A stretch of DNA of 64,000 nucleotides from Lysobacter antibioticus (GCF_001442535.1 NZ_CP013141.1:3899761-3963760), one strand, 5' to 3'. Positions 49,793 through 59,595 are shown, numbered from the stretch's first letter. Notes: generated by a model not told the origin, from the sequence alone. Numbers and translations are program-made.

Positions 49793-50433
49793 GTCCGCGC
49801 GCCTGGGTCGTGTGTTGCTTGATCTTGAGCGCGATCGGCTGGTGGTACTCGCCGGTGTCGCCGCGTCCCCTGCACTTCCCGGAACCCGCCAACGGCGCGA
49901 GCGTCGATTGCCCGATGCCGCCGCGCGTGGTCGACGGCGCCGAGCCCTTGCAGACTTCGGTGCCGGCCACGCTGCGACCGTTCCAGCTCGAGCCGGGCGC
50001 AGTGACGCCGCTGGCCGGCTTCAGCATCGACGGCCGGGTGCTGTCGCGGCGCGACTATCGCATGGGACGCGAGGCCGAATTCTCGCCGACCGACCTGGCC
50101 ATCGGCTGGGGCCGCATGCGCGAAGACACGGTACTGTCGCAACTCGACATCACCCAGGAAGTGCGGTTCCTGACCTATCGCTACTTCGGCAAGCCGCCGA
50201 TTCCGGTCGACGAGATGCAACGCTCGGTCGGCAATCTGCACATCATTCCGGCCGACGCCGAAGTCGCCCGCGCGCTCAAGCGCGTGCGCAAGGACCAGCG
50301 CGTGCGCGTCGACGGCTGGCTGGTACGCGTCGAGACCGACGAAGGCATGCGCTGGGACAGTTCGATGAGCCGCACCGACAGCGGCAAGGGTGCCTGCGAA
50401 CTGGTCTACGCCTGTTCGATCCAGGCGTACTGA
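49789..50433 (+). CDS. Exported or membrane-anchored protein of unknown function
   Basis: A 214-residue protein with an N-terminal hydrophobic helix (about 5-22) and a soluble remainder ending in a cysteine-containing YACSIQAY tail. Segments such as YRMGREAEFSPTDLAIGWGRM and RVDGWLVRVETDEGMRWDSS (each a conserved-looking block) recall proteins annotated only as hypothetical. It overlaps oxyR as ATGA at 49789-49792, so it is co-translated with the regulator. Confidence 0.78.
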   Translation: MSPRAWVVCCLILSAIGWWYSPVSPRPLHFPEPANGASVDCPMPPRVVDGAEPLQTSVPATLRPFQLEPGAVTPLAGFSIDGRVLSRRDYRMGREAEFSPTDLAIGWGRMREDTVLSQLDITQEVRFLTYRYFGKPPIPVDEMQRSVGNLHIIPADAEVARALKRVRKDQRVRVDGWLVRVETDEGMRWDSSMSRTDSGKGACELVYACSIQAY

Positions 50434-50537
50434 ACGCAGTAACGGCGGTCACAGTCGCGAGAACGCAGGCGAGCATCGTCGAATCCACAAGCCGCGACTG
50501 CGCCATGATGCTCCTCCCACCGCAGCAGGAGCAGGAT

Positions 50538-51110
50538 ATGAGCAAGACCATCGTGGCGATGATGATCGACCAACCCGCGGACTGGGAGTACGGCCCCATC
50601 CTCGCCGCGGCGCGAGCGTTCTTCGGCCTGCAGACCGCCATCGCCGCCATCGAAGCCACGCCGCTGACCTCGATGGGCGGAGTGACCCTGCAACCGCAAC
50701 ATCGCTTGTCCGAGCTGGATCCCCTCGCCGCCGACCTGTGGGTGTTGCCGGGCAGCCCGCTGTGGGAACAGGCGTCCGCGCCCGAGCCGATCCTCGCCGC
50801 GATCAAGGCCCGCGTCGCCGGCGGCCGGCCAGTCGCCGGCATCTGCGGCGCAACCCGCGCATTGGCCCAGGCCGGACTGCTCGACGATCGCGCGCACACC
50901 AGCAACGAGCCGGGCTATCTCGACGACGTGCCGGGATACGGCGGCAAGGCGCTATACCGCGACGGCAGCTGCGTCAGCGACGGCCTGGTCGTGAGCGCAT
51001 CGGGCTCGGCACCGATTTCGTTCGCGCAGGCCTGCCTGCGTATCCTGGTACCGGAGCAGGAAGATTCCATCCGGCAATACCGCGCCATGTTCGCGCGCGA
51101 ATTCGCTTGA
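50538..51110 (+). CDS. DJ-1/PfpI family protein
   Basis: A 190-residue glutamine-amidotransferase-like protein. The nucleophile elbow is VAGICGATRALAQAG (Cys near 97), the upstream acid region is DLWVLPGSPLWEQ, and the ending matches YajL/ThiJ-like members. Such proteins act as deglycases, chaperones or hydrolases; the exact activity cannot be told. ATG 50538 (MSKTIVAMMI) was chosen over an in-frame start 11 codons upstream. It faces msrA across a bidirectional terminator. Confidence 0.88.
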   Translation: MSKTIVAMMIDQPADWEYGPILAAARAFFGLQTAIAAIEATPLTSMGGVTLQPQHRLSELDPLAADLWVLPGSPLWEQASAPEPILAAIKARVAGGRPVAGICGATRALAQAGLLDDRAHTSNEPGYLDDVPGYGGKALYRDGSCVSDGLVVSASGSAPISFAQACLRILVPEQEDSIRQYRAMFAREFA

Positions 51111-51205
51111 GGCGCGCTCGCGCTTCGAACGCCCAACGTCGTCTTTGCAGACGATCGTATAACCAGCAACGCTCGTGTTGCTGACCGGACGCGAACGGAT
51201 CAACG

Positions 51206-51234
51206 AAAAACGGCGCACCGATGTGCGCCGTTTT
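51206..51234. terminator. Bidirectional terminator between the DJ-1-like gene and msrA
   Basis: CGGCGCAC/GTGCGCCG with a CGAT loop (51211-51230), flanked by five A and four T. It serves both convergent genes. Confidence 0.85.
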
Positions 51235-51256
51235 CGCATGGATTGGATCCCTCCGC

Positions 51257-51919
51257 TCAGACCACGCCGATCGGGCAACTCACTCCGGTGTCGCCGAGGC
51301 CGCAATAGCCCATCGGGTTCTTCGACAGATACTGCTGGTGCTCGTTCTCGGCGTAATAGAAGGTCGGCGCGGGTTGCGCGATCTCGGTGGTGATCTCGCC
51401 GAACCCCGCCTCGCGCAGCTTCGCCTGAAAGGCATCGCGACTGGCCAATGCCGCCTGATGCTGGCTCTCGGTCTCGCAGTACAGCGCCGACCGGTACTGA
51501 GTGCCCTCGTCGTTGCCCTGGCGCATGCCCTGGGTCGGGTCGTGGCTTTCCCAGAACACCTTCAGCAGGTCCTCGAATGCGACCAACTGGGGGTCGTAGA
51601 CCACCAGCACCGCTTCGGTGTGACCAGTCTGCCCGCTGCAAACCTCGCGATAACTCGGATTGGGGGTGTAACCACCCGAGTACCCGACCGCCGTAGTGAA
51701 CACGCCCGGCAGCGACCAGAACTTGCGTTCGGCGCCCCAGAAACAGCCCATGCCGAACTGGACCCGTGCCAGCCCCTCGAAGTCGTCGCGTAACGGCCGC
51801 CCGAGGACATGATGGACATTGTCCAGCGGCAGCGGCGCAGCGCGCCCGGGCAAGGCGTCTTCGCGCTGCGGCATGCGCTGTTTGAACGCGCCCACGCCAG
51901 GAATGGAGGAACCGGCCAT
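51257..51919 (-). CDS. msrA: Peptide methionine sulfoxide reductase MsrA
   Basis: A 220-residue enzyme that repairs methionine-S-sulfoxide. The catalytic Cys59 is in [10 protein letters not shown], with the family segments [15 protein letters not shown] and [16 protein letters not shown]. Two resolving cysteines (about 206 and 215) lie in [12 protein letters not shown] at the C-terminus. The N-terminal 40 residues are a family-typical extension (E. coli-like length class). The start is ATG 51919. It fits the oxidative-stress neighbourhood. Confidence 0.96.
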   Translation of the reverse strand: MAGSSIPGVGAFKQRMPQREDALPGRAAPLPLDNVHHVLGRPLRDDFEGLARVQFGMGCFWGAERKFWSLPGVFTTAVGYSGGYTPNPSYREVCSGQTGHTEAVLVVYDPQLVAFEDLLKVFWESHDPTQGMRQGNDEGTQYRSALYCETESQHQAALASRDAFQAKLREAGFGEITTEIAQPAPTFYYAENEHQQYLSKNPMGYCGLGDTGVSCPIGVV

Positions 51920-52056
51920 CGTTTTGTCTCCGTCTGCGTCGAAGGACGCCGTGCGGATGAGATGCGGCAAGGTGGGCAGGATTCAAGCGCCGCGGGCGGA
52001 TGGGCGCGAGGGGGAGCCCCCCCCTGGATTCCAAGGCCTCGGCTCCGGCCAGGCGC

Positions 52057-52099
<43 letters not shown>

Positions 52100-52102
52100 G
52101 AT

Positions 52103-52337
52103 GAGCTTGGCGCAGTACCGACCTCGCGAGAACGCCTGGAGACCCGGAGGGCGGCGCACAGGACGTGCGCCGTTTTCCGATAAGACAAGGATGTCTTATC
52201 GGAAAATCCCGGCGCGGGCATCGCACTCGTGGCCTGTGCCCTTGCAAGGAGAGCCCTTTTCTTTGGTTACCTTTCTTTTGGGCTTAGCAAAAGAAAGTAA
52301 CCCGGCCGCGTCAGCGGACGGAAGCTTTGCACTTGCT
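52103..52337 (-). repeat. Palindromic element B, copy 5
   Basis: A complete B element in minus orientation without the insert. Stems are TTTTCCGATAAGACA/TGTCTTATCGGAAAA and GGCGCAC/GTGCGCC. Confidence 0.86.
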
Positions 52338-52363
52338 TGGGGCTTGTGGCTTCTTGCGAAGCA

Positions 52364-52604
52364 AGATCAAACGCCAAAAGCTTCCGCCACTAAAGCGGCG
52401 GGTTACTTTCTTTTGTCATAAGCAACAAAAGAAAGGTAACCAAAGAAAAATGCTTTTCTTTGAATCAAAGGCCCGCACGAGCGTTGCATCCGCGGGGATT
52501 TTTCATACGGGACATCCCTGTCCCGATGAAAAACGGCCCGCATCCCTGCGGGCCGCCCTCCGGGTCTTCTGTTGCCTTCGCGAGTGCGAAGCGACGCACA
52601 GCAA
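52364..52604 (+). repeat. Palindromic element A, copy 7
   Basis: A complete A element without the insert. The second stem is GGCCCGCA/TGCGGGCC as in copy 6. CAAAGAAAA/TTTTCTTTG and the GGTTACTTTCTTTTGT hairpin are perfect. Confidence 0.86.
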
Positions 52605-52669
52605 CAGCAACAGCAACAGCAACGGAAACGGAAACGGAAACGGAAACGGAAACGGAAACGGAAACGGCA
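52599..52669. repeat. Hexanucleotide arrays CAACAG and GAAACG
   Basis: About four CAACAG units followed by about eight AACGGA units, at the end of element A7. Confidence 0.9.
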
Positions 52670-52703
52670 AAATCCTTAGAACATCAACTCTCGCCGCTCT
52701 TGG

Positions 52704-52730
52704 GTAGGAGCGGCGCAAGCCGCGACCGCG
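52704..52730 (+). repeat. REP hairpin
   Basis: GGAGCGGCGCAAGCCGCGACC, 70 bp before the apt stop. Confidence 0.85.
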
Positions 52731-52800
52731 CTGATTCCCGATTGCCGCGTCACTCGCCTAAGACACTGATTGCTGCGACACACGGCGCAGCCGCCGACCC

Positions 52801-53331
52801 TCAGTAATGCAACAAGGCATGCACCGGCGTGTCGCCCAACCAGCGTTCGCGACCGCGCAAGGCATCCAGCTCGATCAGCACGCTCGCACCCACCAGCACC
52901 GCGTCCAGGCGCTCGACCAGCTCGCGTGCGGCCGCCAAAGTGCCGCCGGTCGCCAGGACGTCATCGACCAGCAAGGTGCGTTCGCCGGGCTTCAGGGCGT
53001 CGCTGCGCACCTGAAGTTGATCGCGGCCGTATTCGAGCTCGTATTCGACCGCGATCAGCGGCGGCGGCAGTTTGCCGGGCTTGCGCACAGGCACGAAGCC
53101 GGCGTGCAGCTTCTGCGCCAGGGCGGCGCCGAAGATGAAACCGCGCGATTCGATGCCGCACACGGCCTGCACGCCGCTACCCTGCCAGGGCTCGGCCAGG
53201 GCATCGATGCAGCGTGCGAAGCCGCCGGCATCGGCCAGCAACGGGGTGATGTCGCGAAAGGTCACGCCGGGCTTGGGGAAATCGGCGACCGCGCGGATCA
53301 GGGCGCCGAGGGTGTTCTGGGAGTCGTTCAT
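52801..53331 (-). CDS. apt: Adenine phosphoribosyltransferase
   Basis: A 176-residue purine-salvage enzyme that makes AMP from adenine and PRPP. The N-terminal FPKPGVTFRDITPLL and CGIESRGFIFGAALA, and the PRPP-binding loop TLLVDDVLATGGTL near 130, are diagnostic. The length matches the family. It is followed on the minus strand by the repeat-filled gap and preceded by an EamA transporter gene 43 bp upstream. Confidence 0.97.
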   Translation of the reverse strand: MNDSQNTLGALIRAVADFPKPGVTFRDITPLLADAGGFARCIDALAEPWQGSGVQAVCGIESRGFIFGAALAQKLHAGFVPVRKPGKLPPPLIAVEYELEYGRDQLQVRSDALKPGERTLLVDDVLATGGTLAAARELVERLDAVLVGASVLIELDALRGRERWLGDTPVHALLHY

Positions 53332-53373
53332 GCGCTTACCTTGCAGCAGACGATGGGAGGGCGGAAGCGCGAC

Positions 53374-54315
53374 TCAGGCGGCCTCGCTGCGGCGCACCGT
53401 AAACAGCGGCTGATCGCCCCGCAGCAGGCCCAGGAAGATACCCGCCAGGGACAGGCCGATGCCGAGCAGTTCCATCCCGCCCAGATGTTTGTGGAACAGC
53501 AGCACGTCCCAGACATAGGCCAGCAACGGCTGCAACAACAGACACAGGCCGACGATGCCGGCCGGCAGCTGCGGCATGGCGCGGCCGATCACCAGCCAGC
53601 CCAACACCTGCGCGATCGCGGCATAGGCGAACAGGATCAGCCAGTCGTGGGCGCTGGTGGGGATCAGGTTTTCGCCGCCGAACGGCACCGACACGCCGAG
53701 CATCGCCGCGCTGCCGAGGCACAGCCACCACTGCAGGGCTTCGTTCGGGGTCTGCTGGCGGCGCGCCTGAGCGGCACGGAACGCGAGCAGGAACACGCCA
53801 TAGGCGAGCGCGGTGCCGAGGCCGTAGAACACGCCGAGACGGAAACGCTCGTCGACGTGCTCCCACCCCGGCGCGAGCAACAGCGCTAGGCCGACCAGAC
53901 CCATCAACAGCCCCACCCACAGCCGCCAGCCGGCGCGTTCGCCGAACACCAGCGCGCCGACGCCGGCGAGCACGAATACCTGGAAGTTGGCGAGCAAGGT
54001 CGCCAGGCCGACACCGACATAGAGAATGCTGCGATGCCAGAGCCACAGGTCCAGCGCCAGGAAGGCCGCGCCGAACATCACCAGGCCCAGCGTGCGTCCG
54101 TCGGGACGCCAATGGCGCATACGATCGCGTCGCCACGGCTGACCGAGCAGCATCAACAGGATCACCCCGGCCAGGGCCATGCGCCAGAACGCCGATGCGG
54201 CCGGGCCGATCTCGACCCAACGCACGAACACCGCCGAGCTGCTGATGACCGAGGCGCCGATCAGCATTTCGATCAAGGGCGTACGCAGGGTGGCGGTGGA
54301 GGACGAGGCGCTCAT
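53374..54315 (-). CDS. EamA/DMT-family transporter
   Basis: A 313-residue membrane protein with ten hydrophobic helices in two repeats of five, the EamA layout. Features include SSSAVFVRWVEIGPAASAFWR at the first repeat (as SSSAVFVRW and GPAASAFWR) and VLGWLVIGRAMPQL in the second. It is a probable exporter of small metabolites; the substrate cannot be predicted. It lies 43 bp upstream of apt on the same strand. Confidence 0.9.
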   Translation of the reverse strand: MSASSSTATLRTPLIEMLIGASVISSSAVFVRWVEIGPAASAFWRMALAGVILLMLLGQPWRRDRMRHWRPDGRTLGLVMFGAAFLALDLWLWHRSILYVGVGLATLLANFQVFVLAGVGALVFGERAGWRLWVGLLMGLVGLALLLAPGWEHVDERFRLGVFYGLGTALAYGVFLLAFRAAQARRQQTPNEALQWWLCLGSAAMLGVSVPFGGENLIPTSAHDWLILFAYAAIAQVLGWLVIGRAMPQLPAGIVGLCLLLQPLLAYVWDVLLFHKHLGGMELLGIGLSLAGIFLGLLRGDQPLFTVRRSEAA

Positions 54316-54556
54316 GAGCGCCCTGCCGAAGCAAGCAGGAACGAAGCGGAATGCACGATCGGAACTCCATGAAAGCCGGAACGCCGTCGGAGCGATCCGG
54401 AGGCCCTGCGCCGGCGACCGGCATTCGACCGGACGCGCCGCAGGGCTCGATGAGAGAGGAAGACAGTGGCGTCAGGCAGCGGGCCTGACGGCCGTGGCCC
54501 GATCCCGCCGCAGCGGCAGCGGACCTCGCGACACCTCGGGCGTCGCGCCCCCGGAC

Positions 54557-54841
54557 TCAGGCCGGAAGCCAGCCTGGCGGCGGCATCGCCTCGGTCGGGT
54601 CGGGCTCGGCCGAGTCACTCGCTGGCGGTGGCGGTTCGCCCAGCGAGAGCGCATCGACCACCTCGCGCGCTTCTGGCCAAGCAGCCTCGGGCACGCAGAC
54701 CTGGACCGGGCCGAACGGCAGTTCGCCGAGGCCGCCGAGCAAGGCCTCGCCCTTCATGAATACCGGAATGCCGGCCGCCTCCAGCGCATGCCGGACCAGA
54801 TGGGCATCGATCAGATGGGCGGCTTCATAGACGACTTTCAT
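54557..54841 (-). CDS. DUF2007 protein
   Basis: A 94-residue protein. The first 70 residues (KVVYEAAHLIDAHLVRHALE, then AGIPVFMKGEALLGGLGELP) match the DUF2007 (putative signal transducing protein) fold. A Pro/Glu-rich tail follows. The ATG at 54841 is preferred over an Arg-rich extension. It stands alone in an otherwise empty 0.7-kb stretch divergent from glnS. Confidence 0.82.
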   Translation of the reverse strand: MKVVYEAAHLIDAHLVRHALEAAGIPVFMKGEALLGGLGELPFGPVQVCVPEAAWPEAREVVDALSLGEPPPPASDSAEPDPTEAMPPPGWLPA

Positions 54842-55087
54842 CGTCGTTGTCCTTCGGCGCAACGGCCTCGCGGGTCTGCGGCCAGCATACGCCGCGGCGG
54901 CCGGCTTGGCCCGTGCACGGCACGCGGACGCAGCGTTCCAGGCACGCCCGGCAAAGCCCGGCGCCCCCCGACACGGGCTCGCGCGAGCCGCCGGAACGCG
55001 GCTCCGGCCCGACGGACGAGCGCCGCCAAGGCAGGGAACGCCGCCAAAGGCTAAACTTCACGACCTTCCCAGCCTTTGCCGTGACGC

Positions 55088-56854
55088 ATGTCCGCCGATC
55101 CCGCCCGCACCGCTCCCGAATCCCCGACCGACTCCGCCGCTACGGCAGTCAAGCAGGATTTCATCCGCCAGATCGTTCGCGACGACCTGGCCAGCGGCAA
55201 GCACCAAGCGATCCGGACCCGCTTCCCGCCCGAACCCAACGGCTATCTGCACATCGGCCACGCCAAGGCGATCTGCCTGGATTTCGGCGTCGCCAACGAG
55301 TTCGGCGGGCGCTGCAACCTGCGTTTCGACGATACCAACCCGGCCAAGGAAGACCCCGAATACGTCGCCGCGATCCAGGAAGACGTGCGTTGGCTGGGCT
55401 ACGAGTGGGCCGAGCTGCGCCATGCCTCGGATTACTTCGAGGTGTTCTACCTCGCCGCGCAGAAGCTGATCCGCCAGGGCGACGCTTTCGTCTGCGACCT
55501 CAGCGCCGAGGAAGTGCGCGCCTACCGCGGCAACCTCAACGAGCCGGGCCGCAATTCGCCGTACCGCGAGCGCAGCGTCGAGGAAAACCTCGACCTGTTC
55601 CAGCGCATGCGCGCCGGCGAGTTCGCCGACGGCGCGCGCACCCTGCGCGCGAAGATCGACATGGCCTCGGGCAACATCAACCTGCGCGACCCGGCGCTGT
55701 ACCGGATCAAGAAGGTCGCCCACCAGAACACCGGCGACGCCTGGCCGATCTATCCGATGTACGACTTCGCCCACTCGCTCAGCGATTCCTGCGAGGGCAT
55801 CACCCACTCGCTGTGCACGCTCGAGTTCGAAGACCACCGCCCGCTCTACGACTGGTGCGTGGGCCGCGTCGACCTGCCCAATTCGCCGGAGCTGCTGGCG
55901 CCGTTGCTGGCGCGCGGCCTGCCCAACGAAGCCGCGATCCCGCGCCAGATCGAGTTCTCGCGCGCCAACCTCAACTACACCGTGATGAGCAAGCGCAAGC
56001 TCATGGTGCTGGTGCAGGAAGGCCTGGTCGACGGCTGGAACGACCCGCGCATGCCGACCCTGCAGGGCATCCGCCGCCGCGGCTACACCCCGGCCTCGCT
56101 GCGCCTGTTCGCCGACCGCCTGGGCGTGAGCAAGCAGAACTCGACCATCGACTACTCGGTGCTCGAAGGCTGCCTGCGCGAAGACCTCGACGCCGCCGCG
56201 GCGCGCCGCATGGCCGTGCTCGACCCGCTCAAGCTGGTCATCAGCAACCTCGGCGACGATCACGAAGAATCGCTGCACTTCTCCAACCACCCGAAGGACG
56301 AGCGCTTCGGCGCGCGCCAGGTGCCGTTCTCGAACCAGCTGTGGATCGAGCGCGAGGACTTCGAGGAAGTGCCGCCGAAGGGCTTCAAGCGGCTGATCCC
56401 GGGCGGCGAAGTGCGTTTGCGCGGCGCCGGCATCCTGCGCTGCGACGAAGTGATCAAGAACGAGGCCGGCGAAATCGTCGAGCTGCGCGGCACGCTCGAC
56501 CCGGAGTCGCGTCCGGGCATGGCCGGCGCCGACCGCAAGATCAAGGGCACCATCCACTGGGTCAGCGCGCGTCACGCCGTCGCCGCCGAAGTGCGTCTGT
56601 ACGACCGCCTGTTCGACGTCGCTGCACCCGACGACGACAGCGACGGCAAGACCTACCAGGACCACCTCAACCCGAATTCGCGCCGCGCCGTGACCGGCTA
56701 CGTCGAACCCTCGGCGGCCACCGCCGAGCGCGAGCAGGCCTTCCAGTTCGAGCGCGTCGGCTATTTCGTCGCCGACCGTTACGACCACACCCCGGAACGG
56801 CCGGTGTTCAACCGCAGCGTGACCCTGCGCGACACCTGGGCCGCGCAGGCATGA
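55088..56854 (+). CDS. glnS: Glutamine-tRNA ligase
   Basis: A 588-residue class I aminoacyl-tRNA synthetase. The HIGH motif is in PNGYLHIGHAKAI near 55 and the KMSKS-like loop is VMSKRKLM near 300. The anticodon-binding beta-barrel domain fills the last 220 residues. It charges tRNA-Gln in the cytoplasm. ATG 55088 gives the usual length with a short Ala/Thr-rich lead. Its stop overlaps the deaminase start as ATGA. Confidence 0.98.
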   Translation: MSADPARTAPESPTDSAATAVKQDFIRQIVRDDLASGKHQAIRTRFPPEPNGYLHIGHAKAICLDFGVANEFGGRCNLRFDDTNPAKEDPEYVAAIQEDVRWLGYEWAELRHASDYFEVFYLAAQKLIRQGDAFVCDLSAEEVRAYRGNLNEPGRNSPYRERSVEENLDLFQRMRAGEFADGARTLRAKIDMASGNINLRDPALYRIKKVAHQNTGDAWPIYPMYDFAHSLSDSCEGITHSLCTLEFEDHRPLYDWCVGRVDLPNSPELLAPLLARGLPNEAAIPRQIEFSRANLNYTVMSKRKLMVLVQEGLVDGWNDPRMPTLQGIRRRGYTPASLRLFADRLGVSKQNSTIDYSVLEGCLREDLDAAAARRMAVLDPLKLVISNLGDDHEESLHFSNHPKDERFGARQVPFSNQLWIEREDFEEVPPKGFKRLIPGGEVRLRGAGILRCDEVIKNEAGEIVELRGTLDPESRPGMAGADRKIKGTIHWVSARHAVAAEVRLYDRLFDVAAPDDDSDGKTYQDHLNPNSRRAVTGYVEPSAATAEREQAFQFERVGYFVADRYDHTPERPVFNRSVTLRDTWAAQA

Positions 56855-57426
56855 GCCCCAAGATCCCCAATCTGCTGACCAAGACGGTGATGCTGGCGCT
56901 GCCGGCGTGGATCGACGAGGTGGTCGACCGCAAGCGCGCCTACCTCGACGACGAAGACAAGGTCGCCTTGGCGGTCGAGCTGTCGCGTCACAACATCGAG
57001 ATGGGCAGCGGCGGGCCGTTCGGCGCCGCGGTGTTCGACGGCAACGGTCTGGTGGTCGGGGTCGGCGTCAATCGCGTGGTGCCGCAGAACTGCTCGGTCG
57101 CGCATGCCGAAATGATGGCCTTCATGTGCGCGCAGGCCGCGCTGAGCGTGTTCCGCCTCAACGAGATCGGCCCGATGACTCTGGCGACCTCGGCGCAGCC
57201 GTGCTGCATGTGTTACGGCGCCAGCTTCTGGGCCGGCATCGACACCTTGCTGATCGGCGCGCGCTCGGAAGACGTGATGCGGCTGACCGAATTCGACGAA
57301 GGCCCGCTGCCGGCGGACTGGATCGGCGAACTGGAACGCCGCGGCATCGCGGTGCGCCGCGACCTGCAACGCGACGCCGCCTGCGAAGTGCTGCGCCGTT
57401 ATGGCGAGAGCGGCGTCGCTTACTGA
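56851..57426 (+). CDS. Cytidine/deoxycytidylate-like nucleoside deaminase
   Basis: A 191-residue zinc deaminase. The zinc motif is HAEMMAF near 83 with PCCMC near 115, and GPFGAAVF precedes it, as in guanine/cytosine-type deaminases of the CDA fold. The substrate is not clear; guanine deaminase-like and tRNA-unrelated forms are both possible. It overlaps glnS by ATGA, so it is translationally coupled to a tRNA synthetase. Confidence 0.9.
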   Translation: MSPKIPNLLTKTVMLALPAWIDEVVDRKRAYLDDEDKVALAVELSRHNIEMGSGGPFGAAVFDGNGLVVGVGVNRVVPQNCSVAHAEMMAFMCAQAALSVFRLNEIGPMTLATSAQPCCMCYGASFWAGIDTLLIGARSEDVMRLTEFDEGPLPADWIGELERRGIAVRRDLQRDAACEVLRRYGESGVAY

Positions 57427-57494
57427 CGCCGCTCCGGAGCCGGCGCGGTACGAGCCGCGTACGACTCCATGCTTGCCGCGCAGGTCGATGCGAC

Positions 57495-57525
57495 CTCGCG
57501 GTCGCGGCTCGCACCGCCCCCACCC
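57495..57525 (-). repeat. Diverged REP hairpin
   Basis: GGTCGCGGCTCGCACCGCCCC in the short gap between the deaminase and rlmM genes; one stem arm has changed. Confidence 0.6.
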
Positions 57526-57547
57526 CTGAAGACAACGAGTTCCCACG

Positions 57548-58618
57548 ATGACCGATAACGCCCTGCTGTGTTGGTGCCGCGCCGGTTTCGAACCCGAGCT
57601 CGCCGGCGAATTGAACGAACGCGCCGCGCGCGCCGGCCACCCCGGCTACGCCCGCACCGAGCGCAACAGCGGCTATGTCGAGTTCATCGTCGAGGACGCC
57701 AAGGCGCTGTCGCGCGCGCTGCCATGGTCGTCGCTGATCTTCGCGCGCCAGAAGCTGGTGCGCCTGGCCGACCTGCGCGGCCTCGATCCGGCCGACCGCA
57801 TCACCCCGATGCTGGCCGCGCTCGAAGCGCAGGCAGGCAGCGGCCTCAACGTTTCCATGTTCGGCGAGTTGGTGGTCGAACATCCCGACTCCGACGAGCA
57901 CAAGCCGCTCGCCGGCCTGGCGCGCAGCTTCGGCAACGCCCTGCGCCCGGCGCTGCGCAAGGCCGGCTGGCTCAGCAAGGCCGACGATGCGCGGCGCCCG
58001 CGCCTGCACGTCGCCTTCCTCGCCGGCGATCACGCCATGCTGGCGATGTCCGAGCCCGGCGACAGCTCGCCGTGGCCGCTCGGCATCCCGCGCCTGCGCA
58101 TGCATCCGGATGCGCCGAGCCGTTCCGCGCTCAAGCTCGAAGAAGCGCTGCTGACCTTCCTCGACGCCGACGAACGCGAACGCCTGGTGCGCGACAACAT
58201 GCAGGCCGCCGACCTCGGCGCCGCGCCGGGCGGCTGGACATGGGTGTTGATGCGCAACGGCATGATGGTGACCTCGGTCGACAACGGCCCGCTGCGCCAG
58301 GCGCTGCTCGACAGCGGCCGCGTCGATCATCTGCGCGCGGACGGTTTCTCCTGGCAGCCCAAGCGCAAGCTCGACTGGATGGTCTGCGACATGGTCGAAC
58401 AGCCCGCGCGCGTGGCCGAGCGCATGGCGACCTGGTTCCGCGAAGGATGGTGCAAGCAGGCGATCTTCAATCTCAAACTGCCGATGAAGAAGCGCTGGGA
58501 AGAAACCAAGACCTGCCTGGAAGCGTTCGAGTACCAGACCCATCGCCCGATGATCGTGCGTGCGCGCCAGCTGTATCACGACCGCGAAGAGATCACGGTG
58601 TTCGCGACGCCGAAGTGA
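57548..58618 (+). CDS. rlmM: 23S rRNA C2498 2'-O-ribose methyltransferase
   Basis: A 356-residue SAM-dependent RNA methyltransferase. The N-terminal half is a THUMP-like RNA-binding region. The C-terminal half has the RrmJ-type SAM motif AADLGAAPGGWTWVLMRNG near 218 and DWMVCDMVEQPARV. The catalytic lysines are in NLKLPMKKRW. Length and motifs match RlmM (YgdE). Confidence 0.95.
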   Translation: MTDNALLCWCRAGFEPELAGELNERAARAGHPGYARTERNSGYVEFIVEDAKALSRALPWSSLIFARQKLVRLADLRGLDPADRITPMLAALEAQAGSGLNVSMFGELVVEHPDSDEHKPLAGLARSFGNALRPALRKAGWLSKADDARRPRLHVAFLAGDHAMLAMSEPGDSSPWPLGIPRLRMHPDAPSRSALKLEEALLTFLDADERERLVRDNMQAADLGAAPGGWTWVLMRNGMMVTSVDNGPLRQALLDSGRVDHLRADGFSWQPKRKLDWMVCDMVEQPARVAERMATWFREGWCKQAIFNLKLPMKKRWEETKTCLEAFEYQTHRPMIVRARQLYHDREEITVFATPK

Positions 58619-58807
58619 TCCGCCACGCCAGGGCCGGCCGGTCTTGGCGATGAATCGAGCATGTCGCGACCGCACATCGTCTGGGGCGTGACGGACACCC
58701 GGCATTCACGCTTCGAGCCGCGTTCATTCAGGTGGGGTTTCGCCGTTTTACATCGACTTGACCGACACGGGTCTAGCGTCGCGGTGTCCCCACGCGAGGT
58801 TACAGCG

Positions 58808-59569
58808 ATGAAACAGCACGCGACCCACCCGCACCCCCTGATCGGCCTGGCGCTGATCGCCGCACTCGGCGCCAGCGGCGCCGCCACGGCGCAAACCGCG
58901 ACCAAGGTCCAGTCCAAACACGATGCGGTCGAAAAGGCCGAGATGGCCGCAGGCGAAGCGCGTTCGGCGCGCGAGGACGCCGCGACCGCACAGGCCGCCG
59001 CGCAAGCCGCCGCCGCGACCCGCAACGAAGGTTCCTTGAGCGAACGCGGCGCCTTGACCGCCGAAGCGACCGCGTATCAGGCCAAGCAATCGGCGATCGA
59101 GGCTCAGTCGGCCGCGCGCCAGGCCACCGTCGCCGCCGAAGCGGCGCGTTCGGCGCAGGCCGCGGCGACCGCCGGCAGCAATCCCACCGGTGCCGCGATC
59201 GAAGCGCGCGCCGCCGGCGATGCGGCGCGCGTGGCGAGTTCGGTCGCGACCGACGCGACCACCGTGGCGCAGGCCGCCGCCGCGGCGACCGCGGAAGCGA
59301 CTCAGCAGACCGATCCGGTACCGCAACCGATGCCGGCGCCCGCCCCGGCCGTGCCGGTGCAGCCGCAGGTCACCATCACCTCGAGCCCTCCGAACTCGGT
59401 GATCGGCGAGTACAAGATCGATTTCGACGCCCTCGACGGCAACCACGACGGCAACATCAGCCGCGCCGAGGCGCGCAGCAACGCGACCCTGACCGCGGAG
59501 TTCCGCGCGGTCGACGTCGACAACAACGGGCGCCTGAGCAAGAAGGAACTGTCGGGCTGGATGCGTTGA
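58808..59569 (+). CDS. Exported alanine-rich protein with two EF-hands
   Basis: A 253-residue protein. A signal peptide (about 1-29, ending ATAQT) is followed by about 150 residues of Ala/Glu/Arg-rich sequence of coiled-coil type (for example EKAEMAAGEARSAREDAA), then a Pro-rich linker (PVPQPMPAPAPAVPVQPQ). At the C-terminus are two EF-hand loops, DALDGNHDGNISRAEA and DVDNNGRLSKKE. It probably binds calcium in the periplasm or outside. A perfect terminator hairpin follows. Confidence 0.85.
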   Translation: MKQHATHPHPLIGLALIAALGASGAATAQTATKVQSKHDAVEKAEMAAGEARSAREDAATAQAAAQAAAATRNEGSLSERGALTAEATAYQAKQSAIEAQSAARQATVAAEAARSAQAAATAGSNPTGAAIEARAAGDAARVASSVATDATTVAQAAAAATAEATQQTDPVPQPMPAPAPAVPVQPQVTITSSPPNSVIGEYKIDFDALDGNHDGNISRAEARSNATLTAEFRAVDVDNNGRLSKKELSGWMR

Positions 59570-59595
59570 TGGTCGCTTGATTCCGCGGCTATTCG

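Noticed and set aside
52599..52669. Hexamer arrays as CRISPR or as coding repeats
   Set aside because: There are no spacers between units and no cas genes; the units are pure tandem hexamers. Frames through them have no consistent start signal.
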